A stretch of DNA of 64,000 nt from Oscillatoriaceae cyanobacterium M7585_C2015_266 (GCA_015295835.1 DVEG01000005.1:293081-357080), one strand, 5' to 3'; positions 54,778 through 64,000 are shown, numbered from the stretch's first letter. Program-made: numbers and translations. The notes: a model not told the origin generated them from the sequence alone.

Positions 54778-56691
54778 CTAAGCAGATCTTGCCAATTCCA
54801 ATCTAACCGGCTTATACTCTGGCACAATATTTTGCAGCTCTGTGATAATCCCATTACGATCATCCCGTCGTGCTTTAGCAAACAAACTTTCCAGGCGTGG
54901 TTGCAAAACTTCCCACTTCATTTTCGCTTCTTCTTTTGCACAGAAAATTTTTGGATGCTTTGTCGGCGTGACATTTGCCGGCTCAATTAACAATTCTTCA
55001 TACAGTTTTTCTCCTGGTCTCAATCCTGTAATTTTAATTTCGATATCCCGCCCTGGTACCAAACCACTAAGCTGAATCATTTGCACCGCTAAATCGTAAA
55101 TCCTCACCGGTTCTCCCATATCCAATAAGAAAATTTCGCCTCCCTTACTTAACGCTCCCGCTTGGATGACTAAGCGTGCTGCTTCGGGAATAGACATAAA
55201 ATATCGGGTGATATCGGGATGAGTGAGAGTAATTGGTTTGCCATCAGCAATTTGTTTACGAAAGCGCGGCACGACGGAACCACTGCTATCTAAAACATTG
55301 CCGAATCGAACCATTGTAAAACAGGTAGTTATTTCTGGTAGCTCCGCAAGTGCCTGCAAGATTAGCTCTGCTACCCGTTTTGTAGCACCCATCACATTAG
55401 TCGGACGAACTGCTTTGTCTGTAGAAATTAATACAAATTTGCTGACACCGCAGTCAATAGCGCAACGCGCTGTTGTTAATGTTCCTAAAACATTATTAAC
55501 AACACCCTGAGTTGGATTTTCTTCTACTAAAGGAACGTGTTTGTAAGCGGCAGCGTGATAAATTGTATCAACTTTATTTTTATATATGACTGCACTGAGG
55601 CGAGCAGAATCTGTAACCGAACCCAGACAAGCTATTCGTTTTATCGTCGGATAGTTTTCTGCTATTTCCATGTCAATGCTGTAGAGCGCATACTCGCTCA
55701 TTTCGTATAAAATTAGACATTTAGGATCTTGCTGGGCTATCTGACGGCACAATTCAGTGCCAATAGAGCCGCCTGCTCCAGTTACCATAACTGTTTTTCC
55801 GGTTAAGTTCATTCGTAGCAATTCCGGATCGGGTAATACTTCTTCTCGCCCAAGAAGATCTACGATATCAATATTTCTGATTTCGCTAATAGGTGTTTGG
55901 CCAGACAGTATTTCTCCAATGCTTGGAACAGTTTTAACTGGAATTGATAATGGCTGCAATCTATTTAAAATCGAACGTTTAGTACTTCTATCGATAGAAG
56001 GCATTGCCAGTAATATTGTGTCAACCGAATTTTGCACTACCAATTTTGGCAAGTCTTCTGGCGGGTAAACAGGTAAACCTTGAACGACTTGATTGTGAAG
56101 TGAGCGATCGTCATCTACAAATGCGACAAGCTGGTAATTTTTATGAGATGCCAGAGATTGCGCTAATTGTGAGCCTGCCATTCCTGCTCCATAAATAACT
56201 ATCCTTTCCGGGCAGGTATTTTTATTTACCGAAAATATCCATTTGTAAGCCAACCACCGCATGAATAGCCGCAAGCTTACGACTAACAGCAGGGTTAACA
56301 AAGCATCATTAATGAGAATAGAGTAGGGCAGTTGTAAAAATTTCAGCAGATACTTAATAGTGATAATTGTAGCAGAACTTAATAGAACAGCTTGAGCCGC
56401 TGTAAACAAAAATTCCAATCCCGCATAACGCAGGACTGGTCTGTACATGCTCATGGCGATGAAAATCAGCGGCTTGATTAATATGATAAGTAAAATTAAT
56501 AAAGCGTTGGCTTGTATTTCTTTAATTGGCAGTAGAGAGTTGAAACAGAGTGCAAACGCGCCGTAGATGGCCAAAAGGAATAAAAGAGTGTCTATGGCAA
56601 GCAGTAGCCCGTGCTTCTGTCGTCTAGAGAGTGAGGTAGCTGCTCTGTGGAGGGCGTTTGCTACTTGTTTGATCAGCGAGTGTTTGATCAT
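54778..56691 (-). CDS. membrane nucleotide-sugar 4,6-dehydratase (CapD/FlaA1/WbpM-like)
   Basis: This is a 637-aa protein with four N-terminal membrane helices (about 28-145). A first Rossmann domain (RIVIYGAGMAGSQLAQSLAS, about 160) is followed by a second, catalytic SDR domain starting KTVMVTGAGGSIGTELCRQI (about 298). It has YHAAAYKHVPLVEENPTQGV, FVLISTDKAVRPTNVMGATK and FTMVRFGNVLDSSGSV. These are the marks of UDP-GlcNAc 4,6-dehydratases of the CapD/WbpM group, in which Thr-Asp-Lys replaces the usual catalytic YxxxK motif. It supplies dideoxy- or amino-deoxy sugars to the exopolysaccharide made by the genes around it. Confidence 0.9.
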   Translation of the reverse strand: MIKHSLIKQVANALHRAATSLSRRQKHGLLLAIDTLLFLLAIYGAFALCFNSLLPIKEIQANALLILLIILIKPLIFIAMSMYRPVLRYAGLEFLFTAAQAVLLSSATIITIKYLLKFLQLPYSILINDALLTLLLVVSLRLFMRWLAYKWIFSVNKNTCPERIVIYGAGMAGSQLAQSLASHKNYQLVAFVDDDRSLHNQVVQGLPVYPPEDLPKLVVQNSVDTILLAMPSIDRSTKRSILNRLQPLSIPVKTVPSIGEILSGQTPISEIRNIDIVDLLGREEVLPDPELLRMNLTGKTVMVTGAGGSIGTELCRQIAQQDPKCLILYEMSEYALYSIDMEIAENYPTIKRIACLGSVTDSARLSAVIYKNKVDTIYHAAAYKHVPLVEENPTQGVVNNVLGTLTTARCAIDCGVSKFVLISTDKAVRPTNVMGATKRVAELILQALAELPEITTCFTMVRFGNVLDSSGSVVPRFRKQIADGKPITLTHPDITRYFMSIPEAARLVIQAGALSKGGEIFLLDMGEPVRIYDLAVQMIQLSGLVPGRDIEIKITGLRPGEKLYEELLIEPANVTPTKHPKIFCAKEEAKMKWEVLQPRLESLFAKARRDDRNGIITELQNIVPEYKPVRLELARSA

Positions 56692-56900
56692 GGTGAGAGG
56701 ATAAGCTCCATGAGGCTGATTAAACTGAGAGTCTGTTTCCCAAAATTTACAGAACTTGTCTCGACATTTATGAATTAGCTATGTTTACTATAGTTCCCAA
56801 AATTGCTTGTAGTTATGCCAAGGGTATTCAGGGTAAGATAAATTTGAAATAAATCTTCAAAATCCTTGTCAATTATAGAGGTCAGAAACTAAGTTTTTTA

Positions 56901-56955
56901 AAGAAACCGGGTTTATGAGCTTTTTAAAAACCCGGTTTCTTAAAGAAACCGGGTT
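56901..56955. repeat. triple AAGAAACCGGGTTT repeat, terminator-like
   Basis: AAGAAACCGGGTTT (56901-56914), its inverse AAACCCGGTTTCTT (56928-56941) and a third direct copy AAGAAACCGGGTT (56943-56955) follow one another. The first two make a 14-bp stem. It lies about 50 bp past the sugar-phosphate transferase stop in the 316-bp gap before the dehydratase start; the rest of that gap shows nothing else. Confidence 0.7.
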
Positions 56956-57007
56956 GTATATTTTTCGATAATATAATATAACATTTAGCCAAAAGCAAGT
57001 CACAGTT

Positions 57008-58006
57008 TTAGGTACGAGCGAATTTGCTTAAATATATTTCTCCTAGGATAATTGCACTGATAACGCCTATTAAGCTGCTCCAGGCACCAATAGGTCCAAA
57101 GATACTGAGGGTGACAGCAATTAGGAATGTTACGCCTATGTAAGTGCTAGCTACTATAGCATGAGACCAGCCAGACTGCTGTAGTCTTTGATACAAATGG
57201 CTGCGGTGGGCTTTGAAGATATTTTCGCGGCGCAACAGGCGGCGACTGAGGGTGTAGATAGCATCGCTGATAAGGGGGAGGGTGATGGCTAGGGATGTCC
57301 AGGCTTTGACGGGGTTGCTGGAGTTGAGAAGACAAATGGTTACAGCAGCTCCTAAGACTGTGCTACCAACATCACCCATAAAGATTTTGGCGGGGGACCA
57401 GTTCCACCAGAGAAAGCCGAGTAAGGCAGCGACGAGGAGCCAGAATATAGGTAAATTGAGGTAGATGGCTAGAAATCCTAACTGAACTGCGGTGACGCCA
57501 GCGACAAGACCGTCGAGACCGTCCATGAAGTTATAGAAGTTAATTAGGGCAGTCATTCCTATAATGCTGAAAATGATGGCGATCGCAGTACCTGGGATGC
57601 CCTGGTTGGTTAGCCAAGGTAGGGGAAAGGGGCCAAAACAGGCGATCGCAATGCTAGCGGCTGTCAAATGTACTAGGTAGCGGAGTCCGGCTGGTACGCT
57701 GTGTTGGTCATCGATAATGCCGATTATAGCTAAAGGTGTGAGAACTAGCCACAAAAAAATTAAACTGGGGATAGATAGCTGATTTTGGAAAAGTTGAGGG
57801 AAATAGCTAGGCAAGATTGAGGCGAGTAAGCCGGTGAAAGCAAAAGCGATGATGAAGCCTAAGCCACCGCCGCGTGGAGTGGGTAGGCTATGGGAACTCC
57901 GCTCATTGGGGATGTCGAGTAGCTTTTGATTGAAATGTTGTTTGATGAGAGCGACAAAGATCAGACTAAGGAGAAAACTGGCCAATGATAGGATCAGGAG
58001 TGCCAT
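57008..58006 (-). CDS. MraY/WecA/WbpL-family undecaprenyl-phosphate sugar-phosphate transferase
   Basis: This is a 332-aa integral membrane enzyme with about ten helices. The family's catalytic aspartates are in ALIGIIDDQHSVPAGLRYL-type (IIGIIDDQHSVPAG, about 98) and LINFYNFMDGLDGLVAGVTA (about 155). Further motifs are IFMGDVGSTVLGAAV (about 210) and AHRSHLYQRLQQSGWSHA (about 267), the last typical of WbpL-type O-antigen initiators. It transfers a HexNAc-phosphate from a UDP-sugar to the lipid carrier, starting repeat-unit synthesis. Its 3' and 5' neighbours are co-directional; it overlaps the epimerase gene by 13 bp, so the two are translationally coupled. Confidence 0.9.
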   Translation of the reverse strand: MALLILSLASFLLSLIFVALIKQHFNQKLLDIPNERSSHSLPTPRGGGLGFIIAFAFTGLLASILPSYFPQLFQNQLSIPSLIFLWLVLTPLAIIGIIDDQHSVPAGLRYLVHLTAASIAIACFGPFPLPWLTNQGIPGTAIAIIFSIIGMTALINFYNFMDGLDGLVAGVTAVQLGFLAIYLNLPIFWLLVAALLGFLWWNWSPAKIFMGDVGSTVLGAAVTICLLNSSNPVKAWTSLAITLPLISDAIYTLSRRLLRRENIFKAHRSHLYQRLQQSGWSHAIVASTYIGVTFLIAVTLSIFGPIGAWSSLIGVISAIILGEIYLSKFART

Positions 58007-58980
58007 AGCGAGCGCAATGTTTGTTCTAGACCCTGATCTATGCTATAAGGTGGTTGCCAGTTTAGGGTAGTTTGAATGTAGCTGCTGTCAACAGCCAAAG
58101 AACCGAGCAGGCGCTCAATGGTAGCGCTATTGAGGGGTATTGGTCGGTTGAGCAGATGTTCTACTGTATCTCCCAGATAGCCGGCAAGTTTGAGCAATCT
58201 GGGGGGTACTGGCAAGAGGTTACAGGGGCGTCCTAGATGGTAAGCAATTTTGCGGATCAATTCTGGTGTGGATAGGTATTGGCGATCGCTGACGAGAAAA
58301 ATTTGATTTTTGGCATTGGGGTGGGTTATGCAGGTTGCGATCGCGTCTACTAAGTTTCCTACATAGACAAAGCTACGGCGATTTTTTACGAGACCGAAAG
58401 GCAGGGGCCAGCCTTGTTTGACGAGTTTAATCAGTCGCTCCATATTACCGGGATTGCCTTGACCGTAGACTAGGGTGGGGCGTAGAATAGTCCAGGTCAT
58501 GCTGCTTTTGCTGGCCAGGTCAATTAGAGCTTTTTCTGCTTGAAGTTTGCTGCGTCCGTAGGGAGTGTCGGGGTTGCAAGGTGAATTTTCTGTTAGGATT
58601 TGGTCACTTAGAGTTGCGATCGCGCCAATAGAGCTAATAAAAATAAAATGCTTCACCCCGGCTGCTATCGATTGCCTGACCAGGTTTGTAGTGCCTTCAG
58701 TATTTACCTTAAAGAATTCAGCTTCTGGGTAGGAGCTGCTGTCGTGGAGCACATGAGCGCGAGCTGCTAAGTGGATAACGGTGTCGGTGCCTTTGAGGGC
58801 GTCTATCCAGTCAGTATTGCCGTCGATATTACCGATAGGTATGGGAATGACGTTTGGGGAAAGCTGGCTGAAATTAGTACGAAATGCGGCACGAATATTA
58901 TATAGTTGCTTTTTTAATAAAAATTGTATTAAATGGCTCGCAATAAAACCCGTTGAACCCGTAATTAAAATTAACTTCAT
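57994..58980 (-). CDS. NAD-dependent sugar epimerase/dehydratase
   Basis: This is a 328-aa extended SDR with the NAD loop LITGSTGFIASHLIQFLLKK at residues 4-23. It has DTVIHLAARAHVLHDSSSYP (about 64-83), the catalytic YGRSKLQAEKALIDLA (YxxxK, about 147) and WTILRPTLVYGQGNPGNMER (about 166). The resemblance is to the UDP-hexose/UDP-HexNAc epimerases that accompany WbpL-type transferases in O-antigen loci. Exact sugar specificity is not visible. The overlap with the transferase gene (13 bp) suggests its product feeds that enzyme directly. Confidence 0.87.
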   Translation of the reverse strand: MKLILITGSTGFIASHLIQFLLKKQLYNIRAAFRTNFSQLSPNVIPIPIGNIDGNTDWIDALKGTDTVIHLAARAHVLHDSSSYPEAEFFKVNTEGTTNLVRQSIAAGVKHFIFISSIGAIATLSDQILTENSPCNPDTPYGRSKLQAEKALIDLASKSSMTWTILRPTLVYGQGNPGNMERLIKLVKQGWPLPFGLVKNRRSFVYVGNLVDAIATCITHPNAKNQIFLVSDRQYLSTPELIRKIAYHLGRPCNLLPVPPRLLKLAGYLGDTVEHLLNRPIPLNSATIERLLGSLAVDSSYIQTTLNWQPPYSIDQGLEQTLRSLWHS

Positions 58981-59009
58981 TTATTTTCTTCTGAAGCTAT
59001 TGACTTTTA

Positions 59010-61094
59010 TTAATGCCAAATCGCTTTAAACCCTAGTTTAAAAGCAGGTGAATTGCTTTTAATTCGGAAGTCTCCCCTTTCTGGATCAAAAAAAAGAGGA
59101 TCGGCAATCAAAGAATTTTGATCTCTTCCTTGAGCCCGCCACTGCTCCCAAGATTTATCTACAAATATAATGGAAGCCTTGCCAACATGCCAGTACAAAT
59201 TGTGGTCGATATAAAAATTATTATCATTCCAAATTCCTTCTAGTAATTTACCTTCCCCCCAGTAAATAATATTTCTTTCAAACTTAAAGCTTAAATGTTG
59301 TTCTGCTGCAGAGCGACGAATTTGAGCTATCTTACCAAACGCAAAAATGTTGTTACGAATAACATTATCTCTACCATAGTGAAGGTGAAAACCGCCGTCT
59401 CTGGTGCGGTACACTAAGTTATTTTCTACCAAAATATTTGAAGCTCCTTCATCTAAGTAAATTCCCCATCCGCCATAATTAAATGCTTCGATATCGTGGA
59501 TTATATTGCTTTTAATAACTGTTCCTGGCTGAACGCCTAATATATAGATTCCACCTTTATCATTCAAAATTGGTCCTTCTCCATTGGAAAGTAAGCCAAT
59601 ATGGTGTATATGGTTGAATTCAACAATGTTTTCTCTAGCAAGGTTAGTTTTATAGCCCCAGGTCCAACCGATTGAAATTCCGCTATAATAAAAGTCGTGA
59701 ATGTGATTGCTATGCACGCGATTTTTATAAGTTTCTCCCAACCAAATACCCACGGCATTGTGGTAAGTACGTCCTCCGTTGTATAGGTGACAATCACTTA
59801 TTTCATTATTATAAGTTTGGTCGTATTTGTTTTCTCGAATTTCTGCTTCTCCTATTTTAATTGCACCAGCCCCTAAATCATAAATTTCGCAACCGATAAT
59901 CCGGTTGTATTGACATTTACGTCCCAGTTCTATTCCATACTGATTCACATGAGCAACCGTGCAAGCATTGAATGTTATTTTACGAGCTCCTTCTAGGTAA
60001 ATAGCACCCGGAACTTTGGCAGCAGCCTGTATGAATGTTGGCTCATACCATTCAGAATATACAAAATTTAAACCACTAAATACTATATTTTCTACAAATT
60101 GATTGCTTTCATGCTTAGTTGTCATTTGAAGCAATATAGGCATGGCTGAAGCGTACACTTCGCTTTCTACCATATTTTCATTTTTTCTAGGCAAGTAATA
60201 AAGTTTACCTGTAGTTTTCTGTAGATACCATTCTCCAGGAGTGTCTATAAGTTCTAATGCATGCTCTACATAATATAAATCTCCTGCATCGATTCGCATT
60301 GCACTTGGATATGCAAAATAAATAATTTTTTCGCTTTCATCAATCCTAAGTATTGGTGCTCGTGTCTCTTGCCAACGTGTCATTATAACAACTTCAGCAT
60401 CAGTAGCAGTTGCCCATGCTTTTAAATCGCCGTCACGAAAGCGAAAGCGTGTTTGTTTTTCCCACCATGCAGTTTTTGGAGTTGTGTCTGGTACTTCTGC
60501 TACCTTTAAGTAACCTTGTTTAGGATATCTAGCGCGAGAGCATCTTTCACCGTTAACCCAAAGTTGCCGAAAGAACCATTTACCTTCTCGCACTTCGGGA
60601 ATGTCTGCTACCCAAAGCTCCTTGCCATTAACCGTCGTTTTCTGCCAGCCCGTAATGCGCCTTGCGCCGCTAATAATAGGTTTTTCATTTTCATAAGCAG
60701 CGTAAGTTATTGGAAAGTTTTCTGTACCAGAATCTTCAGAGCTGAATATTAATGGTTCCTGTAAAAAATAAGTTCCGCCGCGCAAGAAAACAGTAATGGA
60801 TTTTTTAAGCACGTTTTCTTGGGAGCGTTTTAATTGGCGAATAGTATCTCTGGCTTTGCTGATCGTCGCAAAGGGACCATCTGTTTTTGCATCGTTGGAA
60901 TTGGCTAATTTTCCAGACCAAGTATCATTTCCCGTAGGGGATACATAAAAAACTAAGGGATCTAGAGTATTATCGGCTAAATCCGATTCCGCATAGAGTT
61001 TAGATTTTCGGGTAATCGTTGCTCCAAGTACAGCAGGGGAAATACTGGTTAACCAACTTAATCCCATTAAAGTTAAAAAATTTCGCCGTTTCAT
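59010..61094 (-). CDS. exported right-handed beta-helix protein (Tat-type signal)
   Basis: This is a 694-aa protein with an N-terminal KRRNFLTLMGLSWLTSISPA segment; the double arginine before FLTLMG suggests Tat export. The mature part begins VFYVSPTGNDTWSGKLANSN, the start of a pectate-lyase-like parallel beta-helix. Many repeated coils follow (for example NAVGIWLGETYKNRVHSNHI, GGIYILGVQPGTVIKSNIIH, NILVENNLVYRTRDGGFHLH, NVIRNNIFAFGK). It is probably a polysaccharide lyase or binding protein acting on the locus product. Catalytic residues are not assignable by eye. It is co-directional with the rest of the locus. Confidence 0.85.
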   Translation of the reverse strand: MKRRNFLTLMGLSWLTSISPAVLGATITRKSKLYAESDLADNTLDPLVFYVSPTGNDTWSGKLANSNDAKTDGPFATISKARDTIRQLKRSQENVLKKSITVFLRGGTYFLQEPLIFSSEDSGTENFPITYAAYENEKPIISGARRITGWQKTTVNGKELWVADIPEVREGKWFFRQLWVNGERCSRARYPKQGYLKVAEVPDTTPKTAWWEKQTRFRFRDGDLKAWATATDAEVVIMTRWQETRAPILRIDESEKIIYFAYPSAMRIDAGDLYYVEHALELIDTPGEWYLQKTTGKLYYLPRKNENMVESEVYASAMPILLQMTTKHESNQFVENIVFSGLNFVYSEWYEPTFIQAAAKVPGAIYLEGARKITFNACTVAHVNQYGIELGRKCQYNRIIGCEIYDLGAGAIKIGEAEIRENKYDQTYNNEISDCHLYNGGRTYHNAVGIWLGETYKNRVHSNHIHDFYYSGISIGWTWGYKTNLARENIVEFNHIHHIGLLSNGEGPILNDKGGIYILGVQPGTVIKSNIIHDIEAFNYGGWGIYLDEGASNILVENNLVYRTRDGGFHLHYGRDNVIRNNIFAFGKIAQIRRSAAEQHLSFKFERNIIYWGEGKLLEGIWNDNNFYIDHNLYWHVGKASIIFVDKSWEQWRAQGRDQNSLIADPLFFDPERGDFRIKSNSPAFKLGFKAIWH

Positions 61095-61150
61095 ATAAAA
61101 TAAATATTTTTTTGTAATACTCTTGACAATAAGCGTATTATGGAAAATGT

Positions 61151-62395
61151 CTAGCCTTTTTGTTGGAAATTAAATATTTCTTTGAATAACTGTTGATAAG
61201 CTTGTTTGGTTTGGGCGAAGGTATATTTTGTTTGAGCTACTTTAGCAGCTCTCGCTCCCATTTCAGCAAGTAAGTCGGGGTGTTCGGCAGCAAATTCTAT
61301 AGTTTTAACTAGTCCTTCAATATCACCGGGTTGAACGACCCAACCTATATTTTCTTCTTTGACAACTTTTGCCAGTTCTGACCAGTCATCTGTTACAGCA
61401 ATAATAGGTTTTCCAGCTGCCATTTGATTGTACATTCGACTTGGCACAGAAATACCTGCCATATTAGCAACAAAAGATATTAAAGCAACATCCCCAGCAT
61501 TTAAAGTAATAATTTGCTTATTCCTACTACTAAAAAAATCAGAAATAATAATATTTATTATATCTTTTTTATTTACATATTTAATAAGCCATTCTTTTTT
61601 AGCTCCAAATCCTATTATTAGAAAATAAATATTATTACATTTGAATTTTAATATTTCTGCTACTTTTACTAAATCTTCTATTCCGTGAGTTCTGCCAATA
61701 TTTCCCGCATATAAAACTACAAATTTATTTGTTAAACCAAGTTTTTTTAACAAGGTATTATTGTTCCTATCTGTGGGGTAAACAATGTCAATATCTGCCC
61801 AGTTTGGAATATAATAAATTTTTTCCAATTTTTTCTCGCCAAGCTTATCTTGAACCAGTTTGGTCATATCTCTGCCTATAGTTATAATTATGCTAGCTTG
61901 TGTATACAGAATGCAGTTGATAATTTGTCCTATTTTAAAAATAAAAGATGACGGTTTGATTATACTGGTAGCTACTAAAATTTCTGGATAAACATCATGA
62001 ATAAGTAATACAAATTTACATCCTTTTAAACACTTAATAAGCAGAGCCACAAAAGGCAGTAAAGGAGGATTGGTAACAACTAATATTACTTCGTTTTTTC
62101 GGCAGTTAAAAAAAGCTTTCCAAAAAATAGCGGCAGAACGAGTAATTAAATTAACGACTCGTCCTAACAAACTATCTTTATCAAAGCTGGTACCTTGACA
62201 CCGAAATATTGTAACATTGTTTCGTTTTTCATATTTGGGAGCGTTTTCTGGCTTAAAAAAGTTTGTGGGCGGACCTGTAATGACGCTGACATCAAACTCT
62301 TCTGCCAAAGCTTCAGCTATCCTCGTAATAATATAGCCTGTAGAAGTTTGTTCAGGAAAATATAATTCTGACAATACCCAAATTTTATGCTGCAT
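61151..62395 (-). CDS. GT4 family glycosyltransferase
   Basis: This is a 414-aa GT-B fold glycosyltransferase (WcaI/WbuB-like). The N-terminal domain starts KIWVLSELYFPEQTSTGYII. The donor-binding C-terminal domain has FVVLYAGNIGRTHGIEDLV (about 235), NIYFLIIGFGAKKEWLIKYV and the Glu-containing PSRMYNQMAAGKPIIAVTDD (about 335) with VQPGDIEGLVKTIEFA. It adds one sugar to the lipid-linked repeat unit of the surface polysaccharide. Codon use is more AT-rich than the upstream housekeeping genes, a common feature of exchangeable polysaccharide genes. Confidence 0.92.
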   Translation of the reverse strand: MQHKIWVLSELYFPEQTSTGYIITRIAEALAEEFDVSVITGPPTNFFKPENAPKYEKRNNVTIFRCQGTSFDKDSLLGRVVNLITRSAAIFWKAFFNCRKNEVILVVTNPPLLPFVALLIKCLKGCKFVLLIHDVYPEILVATSIIKPSSFIFKIGQIINCILYTQASIIITIGRDMTKLVQDKLGEKKLEKIYYIPNWADIDIVYPTDRNNNTLLKKLGLTNKFVVLYAGNIGRTHGIEDLVKVAEILKFKCNNIYFLIIGFGAKKEWLIKYVNKKDIINIIISDFFSSRNKQIITLNAGDVALISFVANMAGISVPSRMYNQMAAGKPIIAVTDDWSELAKVVKEENIGWVVQPGDIEGLVKTIEFAAEHPDLLAEMGARAAKVAQTKYTFAQTKQAYQQLFKEIFNFQQKG

Positions 62396-62450
62396 AATAA
62401 CTAAATAAGTAGTAGTTTATTTTTCTCTATTCCGGGGTTTTAAAATTGTT

Positions 62451-63473
62451 TCATAAACAAAACACTTTTTCGTAAACTTCAATATGTTGTTGAGCTGCTT
62501 TTTCCCAGCTAAATAACTTAGATCTAGCTTTTCCTTTTGAAATATAATCATTCCGAATTTTTTCATCTAATAAACTTTCTAAAGCAACAGTAATAGATTT
62601 TACGTCATTTGGGTCTATTAATATTCCTACTCCTTCGGCTATTTCCGAAAGAGAAGAGGTTTGAGAGGCAATAACGGGACAACCACAGCTCATTGCCTCG
62701 ATAACTGGTATGCCAAAACCTTCATAAAAGGAGGGATAAACCAGGGCAAAAGCCTTCTGGTATAAATAATTAAGTTCTTCATAATTTGCGCCTTCTATCA
62801 CAAAAACTTTATTTTTTAAACCTAATCCATTGAGCAATTTTTCTTCTGATATAGAAAATTTTGAGCCAGTACAAATCATGTAATATCCTATCTTAGGTAG
62901 CGCCGATAAAGCAAAACCTATAAGTGCAGATTCAAAATTTTTATAATACATCCGCGTACCTACGAATAAAATATATCTGTCTTTTGTAACTTTACTCATT
63001 TCTATAATTCGCTTTGAAGCTTTTGGGGTATTCTCGATGCTAAATGATGTTCCACATTTTATGACATAAATATGAGGATTTTCTTTCAGATGAGGGTAAA
63101 ATGAAAGTAAATCTTTTTTTGTATTTTCCGAAATGCATATAATTGCATCGGCAGTATTAATAGCTTTTTTCTTTTGGTATATATGTAACTGAAAACCCAA
63201 ATTTTTTATAAATCCTAACTCATAGATAAAATCATGAACAGTAACAACATTTTTTGTTTTTATAGATAGTGGTGTGCGGTAGTAGCTGGAATGAAAAATA
63301 TCAGCACAAGATGGCACTGGAAAATATCGAAAAAATTCATTTCCTCCACTGCGATATATATTAAATTTTTTATTTTTCGCAATTCTTGATGTTATTTCCT
63401 TCCAGTAAGTTGATATTCCTCCAAAACTCTGAATTTTGTATATAATATCATCCCAATGTAAATTTATTACCAT
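62451..63473 (-). CDS. GT4 family glycosyltransferase (group 1)
   Basis: This is a 340-aa GT-B glycosyltransferase from ATG 63473 (MVINLHWDDIIYKIQSFGGI). A TTG at 63503 would add ten residues, but it has no better RBS and the shorter N-terminus fits the family. The donor domain shows YILFVGTRMYYKNFESALIG, VFVIEGANYEELNYLYQKAF, VYPSFYEGFGIPVIEAMSCG and PVIASQTSSLSEIAEGVGIL, the classic EGFGxPxxEAMxxGxPV pattern with the catalytic Glu pair. It is probably another sugar-adding enzyme of the locus. It is the last intact gene of the window on this strand. Confidence 0.92.
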   Translation of the reverse strand: MVINLHWDDIIYKIQSFGGISTYWKEITSRIAKNKKFNIYRSGGNEFFRYFPVPSCADIFHSSYYRTPLSIKTKNVVTVHDFIYELGFIKNLGFQLHIYQKKKAINTADAIICISENTKKDLLSFYPHLKENPHIYVIKCGTSFSIENTPKASKRIIEMSKVTKDRYILFVGTRMYYKNFESALIGFALSALPKIGYYMICTGSKFSISEEKLLNGLGLKNKVFVIEGANYEELNYLYQKAFALVYPSFYEGFGIPVIEAMSCGCPVIASQTSSLSEIAEGVGILIDPNDVKSITVALESLLDEKIRNDYISKGKARSKLFSWEKAAQQHIEVYEKVFCL

Positions 63474-64000
63474 ATTTATTAGGTTTAAATACTTGCGCTT
63501 CAAATAAACGCTCCCTAAATAAAATTTTTGCTATTTCTATAACCAAACAATAAAAGGCTTACTTATAATAAAAAATTTTTTAAAAATAAATAACAAGTTT
63601 GTTTAAATTTAAAATAGCCCTTTGCAATTCTTTAATTGCTTGGAAATTATTTTCATGCGTATCTCTGCAGCAGTAGTAATGTTTAAGCAATGTTTAATTG
63701 TACTGTAATCGTGAATTTTTATATGCTATGAATCCTTGATGCATAGCTGGGCTTGTTAGCAAGTTAACGTAATTGTCAGGAGGGGCTTTTTAGACAATCC
63801 TTGAATTACACATTTTTATGTATGACATAATAATCCTCCTCACTCTCATCCACATGCTCGCTTCACCCACTTCCAATTCTCGCATTAACACCTCTTCATA
63901 ACTAAACTGGTTGACTTCTCTAAATACTTGTGCTTTCACAGTTTATCTTAAGATCTAGTGAAATTAATTATTTATTATCAAAACTTAACAATTCATGCAA
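63474..64000. other. 527-bp gene-poor AT-rich right edge
   Basis: No intact gene is visible. It is AT-rich near the glycosyltransferase start and holds a decayed zinc-dependent dehydrogenase fragment at 63790-63939 (listed separately). No tRNA, integrase or terminal repeat was seen. Confidence 0.5.
63790..63939 (-). pseudogene. N-terminal remnant of zinc-dependent alcohol dehydrogenase
   Basis: The minus strand reads VKAQVFREVNQFSYEEVLMR, then ELEVGEASMWMRVRRIIMSY and IKMCNSRIV before a TAA. This matches the typical start of MDR/zinc alcohol dehydrogenases (MKAxVFRGxNQLSYEEVPxP) with the conserved GE-(x)-VRV segment degraded. The remaining catalytic zinc residues and Rossmann domain are missing, so it is a truncated pseudogene. 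The start codon would be GTG. It sits beside the polysaccharide locus and may mark a deletion or insertion end point. Confidence 0.6.

Overview
The window is chromosomal DNA of a cyanobacterium. It carries ndhB of the photosynthetic NDH-1 complex, petM of the cytochrome b6f complex, ycf39, a high-light-inducible protein, the ferredoxin-thioredoxin reductase variable chain, a fused CbiG/CobJ protein, and dozens of copies of the cyanobacterial octamer HIP1 (GCGATCGC). Base composition is moderate, and genes lie on both strands in short operons. Gene order and the dispersed intergenic hairpins suggest a larger, probably filamentous genome; that last point is inference.

Layout. Positions 1-13 kb hold purK, a decayed pentapeptide-repeat fragment, a holin-like membrane protein, yjbQ, a cobalamin locus (small membrane ORF plus cbiG/cobJ), a b-type cytochrome, ndhB, topA, alanine dehydrogenase, a one-helix HLIP and a WD40 protein. 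Positions 13-17 kb hold two tRNA-Leu genes (CAA and CAG), an M48 peptidase whose 3' end runs into the first tRNA, murA and an rRNA/tRNA methyltransferase. Positions 17-18.2 kb hold a candidate structured RNA and a coiled-coil gene broken by three A-tract frameshifts. Positions 18.3-26 kb hold lpd, trpC, an aminotransferase, small conserved proteins, an atypical NblR-like regulator, nadK and ycf39. Positions 26-34 kb hold an SmtB-type regulator, petM, pdxA, an adenosine-deaminase relative, purA, rplY, a PfkB (adenosine) kinase, YdcF and ftrV. Positions 34-45 kb hold a PP2C phosphatase, a K+ channel, argD, two paralogous pentapeptide proteins, a cyanoexosortase-associated protein and putA. Positions 45-51 kb hold an NAD(P)-binding protein, xthA and the 2-oxoglutarate decarboxylase / succinate-semialdehyde dehydrogenase pair that closes the cyanobacterial TCA cycle.

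From 50.8 kb to the end, all genes lie on the minus strand and form an exopolysaccharide locus: tyrosine autokinase (Wzc-like), export protein (Wza-like), nucleotide-sugar dehydratase (CapD/FlaA1-like), initiating sugar-phosphate transferase, its epimerase partner, a beta-helix protein and two GT4 glycosyltransferases. The locus runs up to a roughly 500-bp spacer containing a decayed zinc-dependent dehydrogenase fragment.

The most notable signals not explained by ordinary genes are: a second over-represented octamer, GCGAGCGC/GCGCTCGC, beside HIP1; three solitary CRISPR-repeat-like palindromes in 5' regions, two of them 14-15 nt from a start codon; the M48/tRNA-Leu overlap; a repeated AGAAACCGGGTTTCT terminator family at the 3' ends of minus-strand genes; and the triply frameshifted gene. 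I saw no CRISPR array, intact transposase or prophage.
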